This document shows positions 17,401 through 25,231 of a stretch of 64,000 nucleotides of DNA, piece after piece. Position 1 is the first letter of the stretch; each line of letters begins with the position of its first letter. Under the pieces are notes generated by a model that was not told where the DNA came from, did not search any database, and saw nothing but the letters and a program-made list of their open reading frames with translations. A program made the position numbers and the translations under genes. The DNA comes from Leadbettera azotonutricia ZAS-9 (lineage in GTDB: Bacteria > Spirochaetota > Spirochaetia > Treponematales > Breznakiellaceae), in assembly GCF_000214355.1 (NCBI RefSeq), contig NC_015577.1:558001-622000 (forward strand). The letters are read 5' to 3'.

Positions 17401-17557
17401 ACAAGTGCATACTACTTAACCGCAGTATGGTTGTCAAGGGGCCATCCTGTCTTCTCAGCGGCCAAATCGTGCGTAAATTACTCATGACAGAGGGAAATGC
17501 AGTATTTTATACTATTTTAAACGCGGAACATGAAAACCGCAAAAATGAGTTTCGGGT

Positions 17558-18067
17558 ATGAAGAAAAACAGGTTTTTCATTTTGGGAATGTTGGCGGCAG
17601 CGCTGGCATTCGGACTGGTTCTGGCGGGGTGCAGTGATGGATCGAGCGAAGATCCGCCTGCGGAAACGACTTACAGGGTTAATGGTATTACTGACAAACA
17701 ATTGGTCAACGGCACCTGGACTGCACGAATCTCTGTAACAATGGGAAATGGCAGCTCATGGTATGTTAATGGGGCTCCGGCGGGGGCCGTTATAGACCCC
17801 AGTCCTTTTGTATTCACTCCCGATGTCCTGACAATATCCGGCACGATAAGTACCAACAGCACGATTGATTATGGCGATGGTATCCGTCACCCTGTAGTAT
17901 TGGCTACCAGTACTATTTCCATACCCGTGTCGTTGAAATCAGGTGTTGATCCCGATACGGTCAGTTCAGTCAGGGTTACGATAAAAGATTGTCCCATCAA
18001 CACAGGCGGCAGAGTTCATTTCAATCTCGAAGCCGATAAGACCGACACGGTTGATTTTCAGAATTAG
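17558..18067 (+). CDS. Hypothetical lipoprotein
   Basis: A 169-residue exported protein. The signal ends in a lipobox (FGLVLAGCSDGSSEDPP, lipidated Cys at residue 25), followed by an acidic and Pro-rich tether. The rest is beta-rich and Thr/Ser/Val-rich (ISVTMGNGSSWYVNGAPAG, LTISGTISTNSTIDYGDG, SVRVTIKDCP) with no domain I recognise; a beta-sandwich surface domain is plausible. It stands alone, convergent with the AbiEii gene across a perfect hairpin at 18080-18128. Confidence 0.75.
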   Translation: MKKNRFFILGMLAAALAFGLVLAGCSDGSSEDPPAETTYRVNGITDKQLVNGTWTARISVTMGNGSSWYVNGAPAGAVIDPSPFVFTPDVLTISGTISTNSTIDYGDGIRHPVVLATSTISIPVSLKSGVDPDTVSSVRVTIKDCPINTGGRVHFNLEADKTDTVDFQN

Positions 18068-18079
18068 CATAAAGACATT

Positions 18080-18128
18080 ACTACGCTCAACTGCGCATAT
18101 TTTTAAAAAGTGCGCAGTTGAGCGTAGT
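18080..18128. repeat. Perfect 18-bp inverted repeat between convergent genes
   Basis: Arms at 18080-18097 and 18111-18128 are exact reverse complements with a 13-nt AT-rich loop. It may terminate transcription from both sides. Its right arm and flank (18105-18135) are repeated imperfectly at 19418-19448, on the far side of the AT-rich toxin-antitoxin-like cassette. Confidence 0.85.
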
Positions 18129-18152
18129 TTGAAAATCCGGCTATTATCAGCT

Positions 18153-18800
18153 TTATTTATATAGATATTTTTTATCATATTCAATTATTTTGTCAATAAT
18201 TGTTTTTTTTATTTTATTTACCGTTGGTTTGTTTTTTATTATTCTTACTTCTTCCCAGCTTTCATCGGGAACATCATCAAAATATCCAAGACTTCTTTTT
18301 ACACTATTTATATCAGCTGCACTATATTTTTTCCTGTAATAGTCAAACATGTTTTCCAATGAAATTTCTTTCAATAAATAATAAATATCAACAAAATCCT
18401 TAGCACGGTTTCCGCTGTTTTCAATCGCCCGTAATTTCATGGCCGCAATATCTTTTTTCCCTAAATACCGTATATCGTCATTTTCTTTTACAGGTTCGAC
18501 CAAATTATAGGGGTGTTTGACAAAATCGACTTTTATATCATTTATTTTTACCTGGTAAATAATACTTTGGCTGTTTATTACAAGAACCTTGCCTTTATAA
18601 TTGTCAAATAAAAATGCCCCTATCATTTCTTTATCTATTTCGTTTTGTGTAAAAAGATCAATGTCATCTGAACGTCTGTGTCCCATTTGTAATGCCAGGG
18701 ATGTGCCGCCAACCAAAAAATAATCTCTGAAAATATCAGATTCTTGAAGTTCTTTGAGCAATATTAATAAAGATTTTGATACACATTCTTTCTGAAGCAC
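18153..18800 (-). CDS. AbiEii/AbiGii-family nucleotidyltransferase (toxin-like)
   Basis: A 215-residue protein with the AbiEii pattern: FLVGGTSLALQMGHRRSDDIDLFT near residues 28-51 (GG..S/T..L plus RxSxDIDL, the catalytic acidic pair), then IKVDFVKHPYNLV (third acidic residue), LGKKDIAAMKLRAIENSGNRAKDFVDIYYLL. Known AbiEii toxins are nucleotidyltransferases that abort phage infection. It overlaps the upstream DUF6922-like gene by 37 bp. Base composition is far more AT-rich than its surroundings, which suggests recent acquisition. The start within the overlap (ATG at 18800) is likely. Confidence 0.85.
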   Translation of the reverse strand: MLQKECVSKSLLILLKELQESDIFRDYFLVGGTSLALQMGHRRSDDIDLFTQNEIDKEMIGAFLFDNYKGKVLVINSQSIIYQVKINDIKVDFVKHPYNLVEPVKENDDIRYLGKKDIAAMKLRAIENSGNRAKDFVDIYYLLKEISLENMFDYYRKKYSAADINSVKRSLGYFDDVPDESWEEVRIIKNKPTVNKIKKTIIDKIIEYDKKYLYK

Positions 18801-19045
18801 GAAAACCTTCTTTTTGGAATTTTGAATGTAAAGCTCAAATAATTAATGGTTTTTTTATCGAGTACCTTTATTTTCACTATTTCTTTTTTTATAGTGTCTA
18901 TTCCATAATATCGTACCACCTCCCGAACATCATCCTCTGTTCCCATGCTGAATACCCTTTCAAGAATGAAATTTACCCTTTTATCATAATCGAGCTTTTC
19001 TTGACTGCAATCCCAAAAAAGGAAATTTGATAATACCGGTTTCAT
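18764..19045 (-). CDS. DUF6922-like small protein, probable AbiEii partner
   Basis: A 93-residue protein (LSNFLFWDCSQEKLDYDKR, FILERVFSMGTEDDVREVVRYYG, LDKKTINYLSFTFKIPK) resembling the DUF6922 family found immediately upstream of AbiEii-type genes. It overlaps that gene and shares its AT-rich composition. By position it would be the antitoxin or a cofactor of the nucleotidyltransferase (inference). The family call rests on recognition of the N-terminal LFWD and the central RV...G pattern; no search was run. Confidence 0.6.
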   Translation of the reverse strand: MKPVLSNFLFWDCSQEKLDYDKRVNFILERVFSMGTEDDVREVVRYYGIDTIKKEIVKIKVLDKKTINYLSFTFKIPKRRFSCFRKNVYQNLY

Positions 19046-19113
19046 ATATTTTATCCTACCGCGTTTCCGTTAGATTGTCAACTTTTTGCGTTTATGGCGT
19101 AGCCACTGTGTTT

Positions 19114-19491
19114 TTACAATTCTTCAAAGGCTTTTTTTACGGTTTCGGCGACAGTCTTTGACAATGAGGTCACAAGTTCTTTTTTTACTCTGGTTTTTCT
19201 TACCGAATAATCTTCAAAAGGAGATTCATTCCCGGTATTTGGATCTTCATAGAGAAGCTGCCATGTGTCTATCTTCAAGGCTCCGGCAACTTTAACGAGG
19301 AATTTTATGGAAGGTGAACGATTTCCAATTTCTATCTGCCGAATATAAGCCGGGGCAGTCCCGCAAAGATTGGCAAGTTTTTCTTGCGATAATCCTGCTT
19401 GTTTTCGCCATTTTTTGAAAAAGTTCGCAGTTGAGCATATTTCAAAAATGCGAGAATTTTTTTTCCAAATCCATACTATCAAAAAAGGCAA
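19114..19491 (-). CDS. XRE-family helix-turn-helix regulator
   Basis: A 125-residue ORF with a Cro/CI-type HTH (FFKKWRKQAGLSQEKLANLCGTAPAYIRQIEIGNRSPSIKFLVKVAGAL). The C-terminal tail is Lys/Glu-rich. The first 25 codons overlap the direct repeat at 19418-19448, so the true start is uncertain; the ATG at 19491 is the only one available, but the original N-terminus may have been replaced when the cassette inserted. It lies 68 bp upstream of the DUF6922-like/AbiEii pair on the same strand and could regulate it. Confidence 0.72.
   Translation of the reverse strand: MPFLIVWIWKKNSRIFEICSTANFFKKWRKQAGLSQEKLANLCGTAPAYIRQIEIGNRSPSIKFLVKVAGALKIDTWQLLYEDPNTGNESPFEDYSVRKTRVKKELVTSLSKTVAETVKKAFEEL
19418..19448. 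repeat. Right-hand direct repeat flanking the AbiEii cassette
   Basis: Compared with 18105-18135, this segment shares AAAAAGT, then CGCAGTTGAGC, then scattered matches through the following A-rich part; about 26 of 32 positions agree by eye. The two copies are in the same orientation and enclose the HTH, DUF6922-like and AbiEii genes. Here the inverted partner arm is missing. Confidence 0.6.
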
Positions 19492-19512
19492 TAGGAAAGG
19501 GATAGCCGATTT

Positions 19513-20004
19513 TTACGGGGCTTCGACCTGCTTTACAAAGATCTTGAGGCCCTGTAGGCCCAGGAGCATTACTGAAGTTACAATGGCCCCCGCTATGACA
19601 ACTCCCAAAATGACTGCCAGGAGGGTGCGGCGTTTGCTGATGCCAAGAACCCAGGCGCCCAGGGTGCCTGTCCATGCGCCGGTGATGGGAAGGGGAATGG
19701 CGACAAAAATGGTAATGCCGAGCCAGCCCCATTTTTCAACTTTTTCGTGGAGCTTGGCCCTGGCGCTTTCGATGAAGCGGTCGAAGAATTTCTTGTACCA
19801 CTCCATTTTGAGAAAAAGACGGTTCAAAGTCGAGAGGAAAATCCAGCAGACCGGCGCCACCATGGCGTTGAGCAATGCCGCGAAGGGAAAGGCGATATAC
19901 CAGGGGATTTGATGGGCCATGGCAAAGGGTATGGCCCCCCGCAATTCTGAAATCGGCAGAAATGCCAAAAATGCCGTGATGAACCAAACTATGCTGCCGC
20001 TCAT
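19513..20004 (-). CDS. COG2426-type small membrane protein (putative small multidrug export)
   Basis: A 163-residue membrane protein. The ATG at 20004 is preferred over a TTG at 20037. Helices are visible at IVWFITAFLAFLPISELRGAIPFA, IAFPFAALLNAMVAPVCWIFL, WLGITIFVAIPLPITGAWTGTLGAWVLGI and LLAVILGVVIAGAIVTSVMLLG. SELRGAIPFA and PLPITGAWTG are the two signature re-entrant segments of the COG2426 family. The annotated drug-export role in this family is weakly supported. It is a single gene, divergent from the Nim-type gene at 20102. Confidence 0.82.
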   Translation of the reverse strand: MSGSIVWFITAFLAFLPISELRGAIPFAMAHQIPWYIAFPFAALLNAMVAPVCWIFLSTLNRLFLKMEWYKKFFDRFIESARAKLHEKVEKWGWLGITIFVAIPLPITGAWTGTLGAWVLGISKRRTLLAVILGVVIAGAIVTSVMLLGLQGLKIFVKQVEAP

Positions 20005-20101
20005 AGAATCAGTTCCCAGTAGCCCACGTCGAGCCAACGTATCATCATAAACCTCATTGCCACTATATGCTATTTGATGCCTTCTATGCTATACTCTCCC
20101 C

Positions 20102-20572
20102 ATGCGTGAAATGCGGAGAAAAGACCGGGAAATGCCCCGGGAATTTGCGGAAGCGGTTGTGGATAAATGTCGCTTCTCGGTGTTGGCTATGGTGAATCCT
20201 GACGGGACGCCTTATTGTGTCCCCCTGTCCATGGCCCGTGACGGCGAGCTGCTTTATTTCCATGGCGCAAAGGAAGGCCAGAAGACAGACTGCCTCCGCC
20301 ATCAGAACCAGGTCTGCATTTCCTGCGTGGGCGATACCAATCTGCCCCTGGATCATTTCACTATCGAATTCGAGTCGGCCGAAATTTTTGGGAAGGCTTT
20401 TGAGGTTACCGAAAAGGAAGAAAAGATCCATGCCCTGCGCCTCATTTGCCAGCGTTATACCCCGGCAAACATGGGCGAGTTTGACAAATCCATCGAGAGG
20501 AGCCTTGATGTGACCGCTATCTGGAAAATCCATATTGACGGCATCAGCGGCAAACAGAGGAAGCCGCATTAG
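20102..20572 (+). CDS. Pyridoxamine 5'-phosphate oxidase-fold flavoprotein (NimA type)
   Basis: A 156-residue split-barrel FMN protein. The N-terminal RREMRRKDREM-like helix and CRFSVLAMVNPDGTPYCVPLSMARDGELLYFHGAKEGQKTDCLR match the NimA/PNPOx-like family, with a later RYTPANMGEFDKSIERSLDVTAIWKIHIDGISGK tail. Family members reduce nitroimidazoles or other small molecules, but most are uncharacterised. It is a monocistronic plus-strand gene preceded by a TATACT-like -10 box. Confidence 0.88.
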   Translation: MREMRRKDREMPREFAEAVVDKCRFSVLAMVNPDGTPYCVPLSMARDGELLYFHGAKEGQKTDCLRHQNQVCISCVGDTNLPLDHFTIEFESAEIFGKAFEVTEKEEKIHALRLICQRYTPANMGEFDKSIERSLDVTAIWKIHIDGISGKQRKPH

Positions 20573-20613
20573 CAGCATTACTACTAGCTAGTTAATACTA
20601 TTACTGCTAATGC
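20566..20613. terminator. Possible bidirectional hairpin between convergent genes
   Basis: GCATTAGCAG (20566-20575) and CTGCTAATGC (20604-20613) are exact complements with a 28-nt loop containing CTAGCTAG. It spans the gap between the Nim-type gene and araD, whose ends it overlaps. No strong T-run follows, so terminator function is tentative. Confidence 0.35.
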
Positions 20614-21347
20614 TATTTCTTTTTTTGACCGTAATATGCGTTGGGGCCGTGCTTCCTCTCCCAGTGTTTCCTGATAAGGTGCTCAGGCAAGGGCTTGGCA
20701 TGGGGATCAAGGGCCAGGGTAAGGTGGGCCATTTTGCACACCTCTTCCAACACTGCGGCATGGTAAACTGATTGGGCGGCGTCCTTCCCCCAGGCAAAGG
20801 GACCGTGGCCTGCTACGAGTATCATGGGCATGTGGAGGGGGTTCTTGTTCTGCTTTTTAAATGTATCCACAATGAGGTTCCCGGTTTCAAGTTCGTAGTT
20901 GTTCTGCACTGCCTCGGCATCCATATATTCGGTGCAGGGGATTTCCTCTGCCCCATGGTCGGCATGGGTGGTGCCAAAAACCAGGACTGGCCTTTTAGCC
21001 TGGGCAAAGGCCACCGCGTAAGTTGAGTGGGTGTGGGTTATGCCTTTTATGGCGGAACTCCCTGCGGAAGCAAGGCGCACGAATTCGCGGTAGAGGACGC
21101 GGTGGGTTTCGGTATCCGACGAAGGGTTGAGTTTTCCGTCCGCCACCTTTCCTTCAAGATCCACTACTACAAGATCTTCTGCTTTTAACACATCGTATGC
21201 AACGCCCGAGGGCTTTATCGCAAAGACAGCCCTGGCAGGATCAAAGGCCGATACATTGCCCCAGGTATAAATCGCAAGGCTGCGCCTGGGGATTTCCATG
21301 TTTGCTTCCCAGGCTTCTTCTTTAAGAGTCTTGTAAATGTCGGCCAT
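20613..21347 (-). CDS. araD: L-ribulose-5-phosphate 4-epimerase
   Basis: A 244-residue class II aldolase-fold epimerase. Visible motifs are GNVSAFDP, IKPSGVAYDVL, SSDTETHRVLYREF, ITHTHSTYAVAFAQ (zinc His), GTTHADHGAEEIPCTEYM (zinc His), and LVAGHGPFAWG, all matching AraD/UlaF. It converts L-ribulose-5-P to D-xylulose-5-P for the pentose phosphate route; a transketolase gene is in this window. Its start overlaps the araB stop (TGATG), so kinase and epimerase are coupled. UlaF or SgbE is an alternative, but the araB partner favours arabinose. Confidence 0.93.
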   Translation of the reverse strand: MADIYKTLKEEAWEANMEIPRRSLAIYTWGNVSAFDPARAVFAIKPSGVAYDVLKAEDLVVVDLEGKVADGKLNPSSDTETHRVLYREFVRLASAGSSAIKGITHTHSTYAVAFAQAKRPVLVFGTTHADHGAEEIPCTEYMDAEAVQNNYELETGNLIVDTFKKQNKNPLHMPMILVAGHGPFAWGKDAAQSVYHAAVLEEVCKMAHLTLALDPHAKPLPEHLIRKHWERKHGPNAYYGQKKK

Positions 21348-23026
21348 CAGTTTTTCTCCACAAACGCGCCAAGCTTGCGGTATTCGGCGTAAAGCTTATT
21401 GTAGATTTCGACTTCCCTTGCTTTGGGGGTATAGGTCTTTTCGATAGGCGAACAGATGGCTTTCTGCGCCGTGGGTATATCAGCGTAGATGCCTGCTACA
21501 ACAGCGGCGAATATGGCCGCCCCCAGGGCCACGGGCTGATCCCCTGCGGGAACACTGATGGGCATATTAAGCACATCCGCGATTATCTGCATCACAAAAG
21601 GCGATTTGCGGGCAACGCCGCCCACGCCTATGATCCCTTCGATGGCAACGCCTTCTTCCCTGAATCGTTCCACTATTGCCCTCGCGCCAAAGGCGGTTGC
21701 TTCTGCCAATGCGCGGTACACCCTGGGCGCGTCCGAGCCGAGGGTAAGGCCCGAGATGGCGCCCTTTAAAAGCTGGTTCGCATCGGGGGTACGCCTGCCG
21801 TTGAGCCAGTCCAGGGCAGTGATGCCGGTACTGGCAGGATCGATAGCGGCGGCGGTTTTTTCCAATTCGGGAATCGCTTTTTTGGAAAGCTCTTTTGCGA
21901 TTTTTTCTTTTGTGGCGGCGTCTATGCCTTCTATATTGGGAAGCAGGGCATCGATGGGCCACATGATGAGTTTTTTGAACCAGGCATACACATCGCCAAA
22001 TGCGCTCTGGCCTGCTTCGTAACCCAGCATGCCGGGGACTACCGAGCCGTCTACCTGGCCGCAGATCCCGTTTACGAGTTTTTCGCCCCCCGAGGGTTTG
22101 GGGGCAACAATGACATCGCAGGTTGATGTTCCCATCACCCGGATGAGCCAGCCTTCGCGCACGCCGCCGCCGACTGCGCCCATGTGGGCATCGTAAGCGC
22201 CCATTGCCACCGGGATGCCTGCGGGAAGGCCGAGCCTCGATGCCCATTCCTGGGAGAGGCCCCCCGCGCTCTGGTCGCTGGTATAGGTTTGCGTGCCCAG
22301 GCTTTTCCGTATAGCCACCAGCCTTGGATCAAGGCGGGAAAGAAAATCTTCAGAGGGGTAGCCGCCAAAATCCGCATGCCACATGGCTTTGTGCCCCATG
22401 GCGCAGCGGCTGTGCTTTATCGAAGCAATATCCCTTGTGCCTGTGAGCAGGGCAGTCATCCAGTCGCAGTGCTCAAGAACGGAGACGGTTTTTTCCGCTA
22501 CTTTTTTATCTTCTGCAAAGACCCGCAGTATCTTTGACCAGAACCACTCGGTAGAATAAGTGCCCCCCTCGTATTTGGTGTAGTCCTCGCCGCCCCAGGT
22601 TTTTGCAAGCTTGTTGATTTTTGCGGCCTCCGCAATAGCGGTGTGATCCTTCCAGAGAACGAACATGGCGCTGGGGTTTTCGGCGAATTCGTCCAGCATG
22701 GCCAGGGGGGTTCCTGTGGCGTCAACCGCGCAGGGAGTTGAGCCTGTGGTGTCAATGGCAATGCCCTTGATTTTTGCGGCAACATCCTTTCCTGCCTTGG
22801 CAAGCGCTTCTTTCACCGTCCCTTCGAGAGTGTCGATATAATCCCGAGGATGCTGGCGGAACTGGTTGGCCGCAGGATCGCAGTAGAGCCCCTTGGCCCA
22901 ACGGGGATAATACATGACGCCCCCTCCTGCCTCGCTCCCGTCAGAAGCATCGATGAGCACTGCCCTGCAGGAATCTGAACCGTAGTCCAGCCCCAACACG
23001 TACGCTTCGCCTTTTTTTACCGCCAT
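21347..23026 (-). CDS. araB: Ribulokinase
   Basis: A 559-residue FGGY-family kinase. The phosphate-1 motif is LGLDYGSDSCRAVLIDASDG at the N-terminus; GIAIDTTGSTPCAVD, the substrate region WKDHTAIAEA, and IIGVGGVARKSPFVMQIIADVLNMPI with DQPVALGAAIFAAVVAG (adenosine motif) follow. The W-K-D-H and C-D-W-M residues are typical of AraB. It phosphorylates L-ribulose. No araA or transporter lies here, so the L-ribulose source is encoded elsewhere or uses another entry sugar. Confidence 0.94.
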   Translation of the reverse strand: MAVKKGEAYVLGLDYGSDSCRAVLIDASDGSEAGGGVMYYPRWAKGLYCDPAANQFRQHPRDYIDTLEGTVKEALAKAGKDVAAKIKGIAIDTTGSTPCAVDATGTPLAMLDEFAENPSAMFVLWKDHTAIAEAAKINKLAKTWGGEDYTKYEGGTYSTEWFWSKILRVFAEDKKVAEKTVSVLEHCDWMTALLTGTRDIASIKHSRCAMGHKAMWHADFGGYPSEDFLSRLDPRLVAIRKSLGTQTYTSDQSAGGLSQEWASRLGLPAGIPVAMGAYDAHMGAVGGGVREGWLIRVMGTSTCDVIVAPKPSGGEKLVNGICGQVDGSVVPGMLGYEAGQSAFGDVYAWFKKLIMWPIDALLPNIEGIDAATKEKIAKELSKKAIPELEKTAAAIDPASTGITALDWLNGRRTPDANQLLKGAISGLTLGSDAPRVYRALAEATAFGARAIVERFREEGVAIEGIIGVGGVARKSPFVMQIIADVLNMPISVPAGDQPVALGAAIFAAVVAGIYADIPTAQKAICSPIEKTYTPKAREVEIYNKLYAEYRKLGAFVEKN

Positions 23027-23050
23027 ATCATCCTTCCTTTTTCAGCTAGA

Positions 23051-23962
23051 TTATTTCCACAAGGGAGATGGATACACTCCCTGGGTGGTGAGGGCATTGA
23101 GCCGCTTTATTGCTGCTTCCCTGTCTTCCTTGTAGGTTACGCCGAACCATTCTGAATCGGCAGTGATGGCCTTGATACGGGTATAGCCGTTCTTGATGAA
23201 CCAGTCGGCAGCTTTTGGCAGGAAACATTCGCTCTTGAGTTCCTTGCCCGAAACCGCGATGAAGTCATCAAAATATTTTTTTAAGTGCGGAAGTACACTC
23301 AATGGGAAACCCCAGAAATTCATGGACACCGGCGAATCCGCAGCCAGCTTCCTTTTGGCTCCGTCAGGGGCAGTGTTGAAGATGGCGCCATTTTCTTTTC
23401 CGATGGCTGTCAGTTCTTCTACTTGCGAAAGATAGCCATCCTTGATTTCGCAGACACCCCGGGCTACAGTCCCCTGGGGGCTCAGGGTAGGTTCAAGCTT
23501 ATAGGGGACTATGGCTGAATCCTTGAGATCAGAGCTGGAGAGGAATTTGCCAATGGCGTCAAAGGCTTCGCGGCCGTAGAAGTCATCGGCGTTCAGCACC
23601 GCAAAGGGGGCGTCCAGTTTGTCCGCAGCGCAGAGCAGGGCGTGGGCCGTGCCCCAGGGTTTGGTCCTGCCTGCTTTTTTCGCTTCAGCGTAGATCGCGG
23701 GGGGAATGAGGGTATCCAGATCCTGGAAAGCCAGATCATACTTTACCTTCCCCTCCATGCGGGAAAGCACGATTTCCCTGAAATCCTTTTCGATATCGTG
23801 GCGGATAATGAAAACAACCTTCTCAAACCCACCCCGAAGGGCATCGAAGACCGAGTAATCCAGGAGGACTTCCCCGGCTTTGCCGAATTTTTCCATCTGC
23901 TTAAGCCCGCCATAGCGGCTTCCCATGCCTGCGGCGAGTACTGCTAAAATAGGCTTTTTCAT
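23051..23962 (-). CDS. Sugar nucleotidyltransferase-like protein
   Basis: A 303-residue NTP-transferase fold protein. The N-terminus has the nucleotide-binding loop AVLAAGMGSRYGGLKQMEKFG (LxxGxGxRxxxxxxK), then GTAHALLCAADKLDAPFAVLNADDFYGR with the metal-binding NADDF. It resembles UTP-glucose-1-phosphate uridylyltransferases but lacks the usual C-terminal half of GalU, and homologues are annotated only as nucleotidyltransferases. It lies 24 bp upstream of araB on the same strand and may share its transcript; a link to arabinose use is not obvious. Confidence 0.75.
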   Translation of the reverse strand: MKKPILAVLAAGMGSRYGGLKQMEKFGKAGEVLLDYSVFDALRGGFEKVVFIIRHDIEKDFREIVLSRMEGKVKYDLAFQDLDTLIPPAIYAEAKKAGRTKPWGTAHALLCAADKLDAPFAVLNADDFYGREAFDAIGKFLSSSDLKDSAIVPYKLEPTLSPQGTVARGVCEIKDGYLSQVEELTAIGKENGAIFNTAPDGAKRKLAADSPVSMNFWGFPLSVLPHLKKYFDDFIAVSGKELKSECFLPKAADWFIKNGYTRIKAITADSEWFGVTYKEDREAAIKRLNALTTQGVYPSPLWK

Positions 23963-24033
23963 GCTGTAAATCCTTAAATGATTGTTGATTCATTATTGAC
24001 GGAAAGGGCAGAAAAAACAAGCCACTGGCAAAA

Positions 24034-24870
24034 TTAAAGCTGCCTGCCGCTCTTTAGCTTTTCCTCAAAGCGTTCAAGGTGTTTTCCTGTAAGGCCCGGG
24101 GCTTCCCCCGCCAGGCGGCGCTTCAGTTCCGCAAGCTCATCTTTGGAAAAATTCACTCCCCCAAGCATATGGCGCCCGAAGGATTCGCAGCACAAGGGCG
24201 CCACTTTTTTGGCCATATCCAGAAGCACCCCCGCATAGAGGCGTATTTCCTTTTGGGCATGGGTATCCAGGCGAAGCTCCAGAAAGTGGAAGAGGTTGTG
24301 GAGATCTATCTGCCAGTACCATTCGGTGTAAAGCGAAAGGGGCAGGTTGATGCGGGCCAGCTCCCGCGCAATGCCCTCGTTGATGAGGGCTGAATAATCC
24401 GCATAGGATCGCTGCTGGCCCTTGTCAAGAAGGCCGATAATTTCGGCGGCCCTTGCCTCGTCAACGGCTTCGGGCGATCTCCCCTGCTTGTTGTCAGGGC
24501 TTTGAAGCGCCACATCGGCAGGGTCCGGCACATAGAAATCATCCTTCAGCACTGAATAGCGGCCGGAAATTTCGTTGAGCCTTGCGGTACGGTGCCTGAT
24601 CCACTGGCGGGCTATAAAGACGGGAAGCTTGATATGAAAGGTGAGTATCACCTGTTCAAAAGGGCTGGTGTGCCGGTTCCTCAAAAGGTAGTCGATGAGG
24701 CCCGCATCTTCGCGGTAGCTTTTTGTGCCCTCCCTATAGGAAACACGCGCGGACTGCACCACCCGTTTGTCTCCCCCGAGGTAATCCACAAGCCGGACAA
24801 AACCCTTGTCCAGCACCTTGAATTCTTTGTCCAATATTGCTTCTGCTTCGTCTGTTGCGCAATGAGCCAT
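24034..24870 (-). CDS. thyX: Flavin-dependent thymidylate synthase
   Basis: A 278-residue ThyX. The signature RHR-x7-S is present as RQWIRHRTARLNEISGRYS, with PFEQVILTFHIKLPVFIA before it and RINLPLSLYTEWYWQIDLHNLFHFLELRLD for the FAD/dUMP pocket. It methylates dUMP using methylene-THF and FAD, replacing ThyA. It is 16 bp downstream of the 114-residue secreted protein gene on the same strand. Confidence 0.97.
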   Translation of the reverse strand: MAHCATDEAEAILDKEFKVLDKGFVRLVDYLGGDKRVVQSARVSYREGTKSYREDAGLIDYLLRNRHTSPFEQVILTFHIKLPVFIARQWIRHRTARLNEISGRYSVLKDDFYVPDPADVALQSPDNKQGRSPEAVDEARAAEIIGLLDKGQQRSYADYSALINEGIARELARINLPLSLYTEWYWQIDLHNLFHFLELRLDTHAQKEIRLYAGVLLDMAKKVAPLCCESFGRHMLGGVNFSKDELAELKRRLAGEAPGLTGKHLERFEEKLKSGRQL

Positions 24871-24886
24871 AATCCTTCCTTGGTAG

Positions 24887-25231
24887 TTATTCTACTAATG
24901 TGATTTTCCGCAGGAAACGCCGGACACCCGCATTCTCCCCATTGGCTAAAATAATATCCTGGTATTCTGTTGTCCCCTTTACCTTGACAACCCGCTGTTC
25001 CCTGCGGGAAAGTTTTTCCCTGTCCTCGCCTTCTATATACCAATCCCGATCCTGATCATCGGTGATAACCAGCCGCGAAAAGGTGGCAGTTCCAACAAGG
25101 CGCACCCTGCCCGAGACGGTTATCCTGCCTTTGGGATAATCCGTATCCTTCTGCCCCAGGGCCATAAGCCCGCTTGCGGCGATTACGGCAAAGAAAATCA
25201 TCAGGAAAACACTTTTTTTCGTGGGCTGCAT
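24887..25231 (-). CDS. Hypothetical secreted protein with OB-like core
   Basis: A 114-residue protein with a signal peptide (FLMIFFAVIAASGLMALG). The mature part has alternating strands (GRITVSGRVRLVGTATFSRLVITDD, WYIEGEDREKL, QRVVKVKGTTEYQDIIL) that look like a small OB-type barrel. I do not recognise a named family. It begins directly at the stop of the metallopeptidase-like gene (adjacent bases), so the two are one transcript and may work together at the envelope. Confidence 0.6.
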   Translation of the reverse strand: MQPTKKSVFLMIFFAVIAASGLMALGQKDTDYPKGRITVSGRVRLVGTATFSRLVITDDQDRDWYIEGEDREKLSRREQRVVKVKGTTEYQDIILANGENAGVRRFLRKITLVE

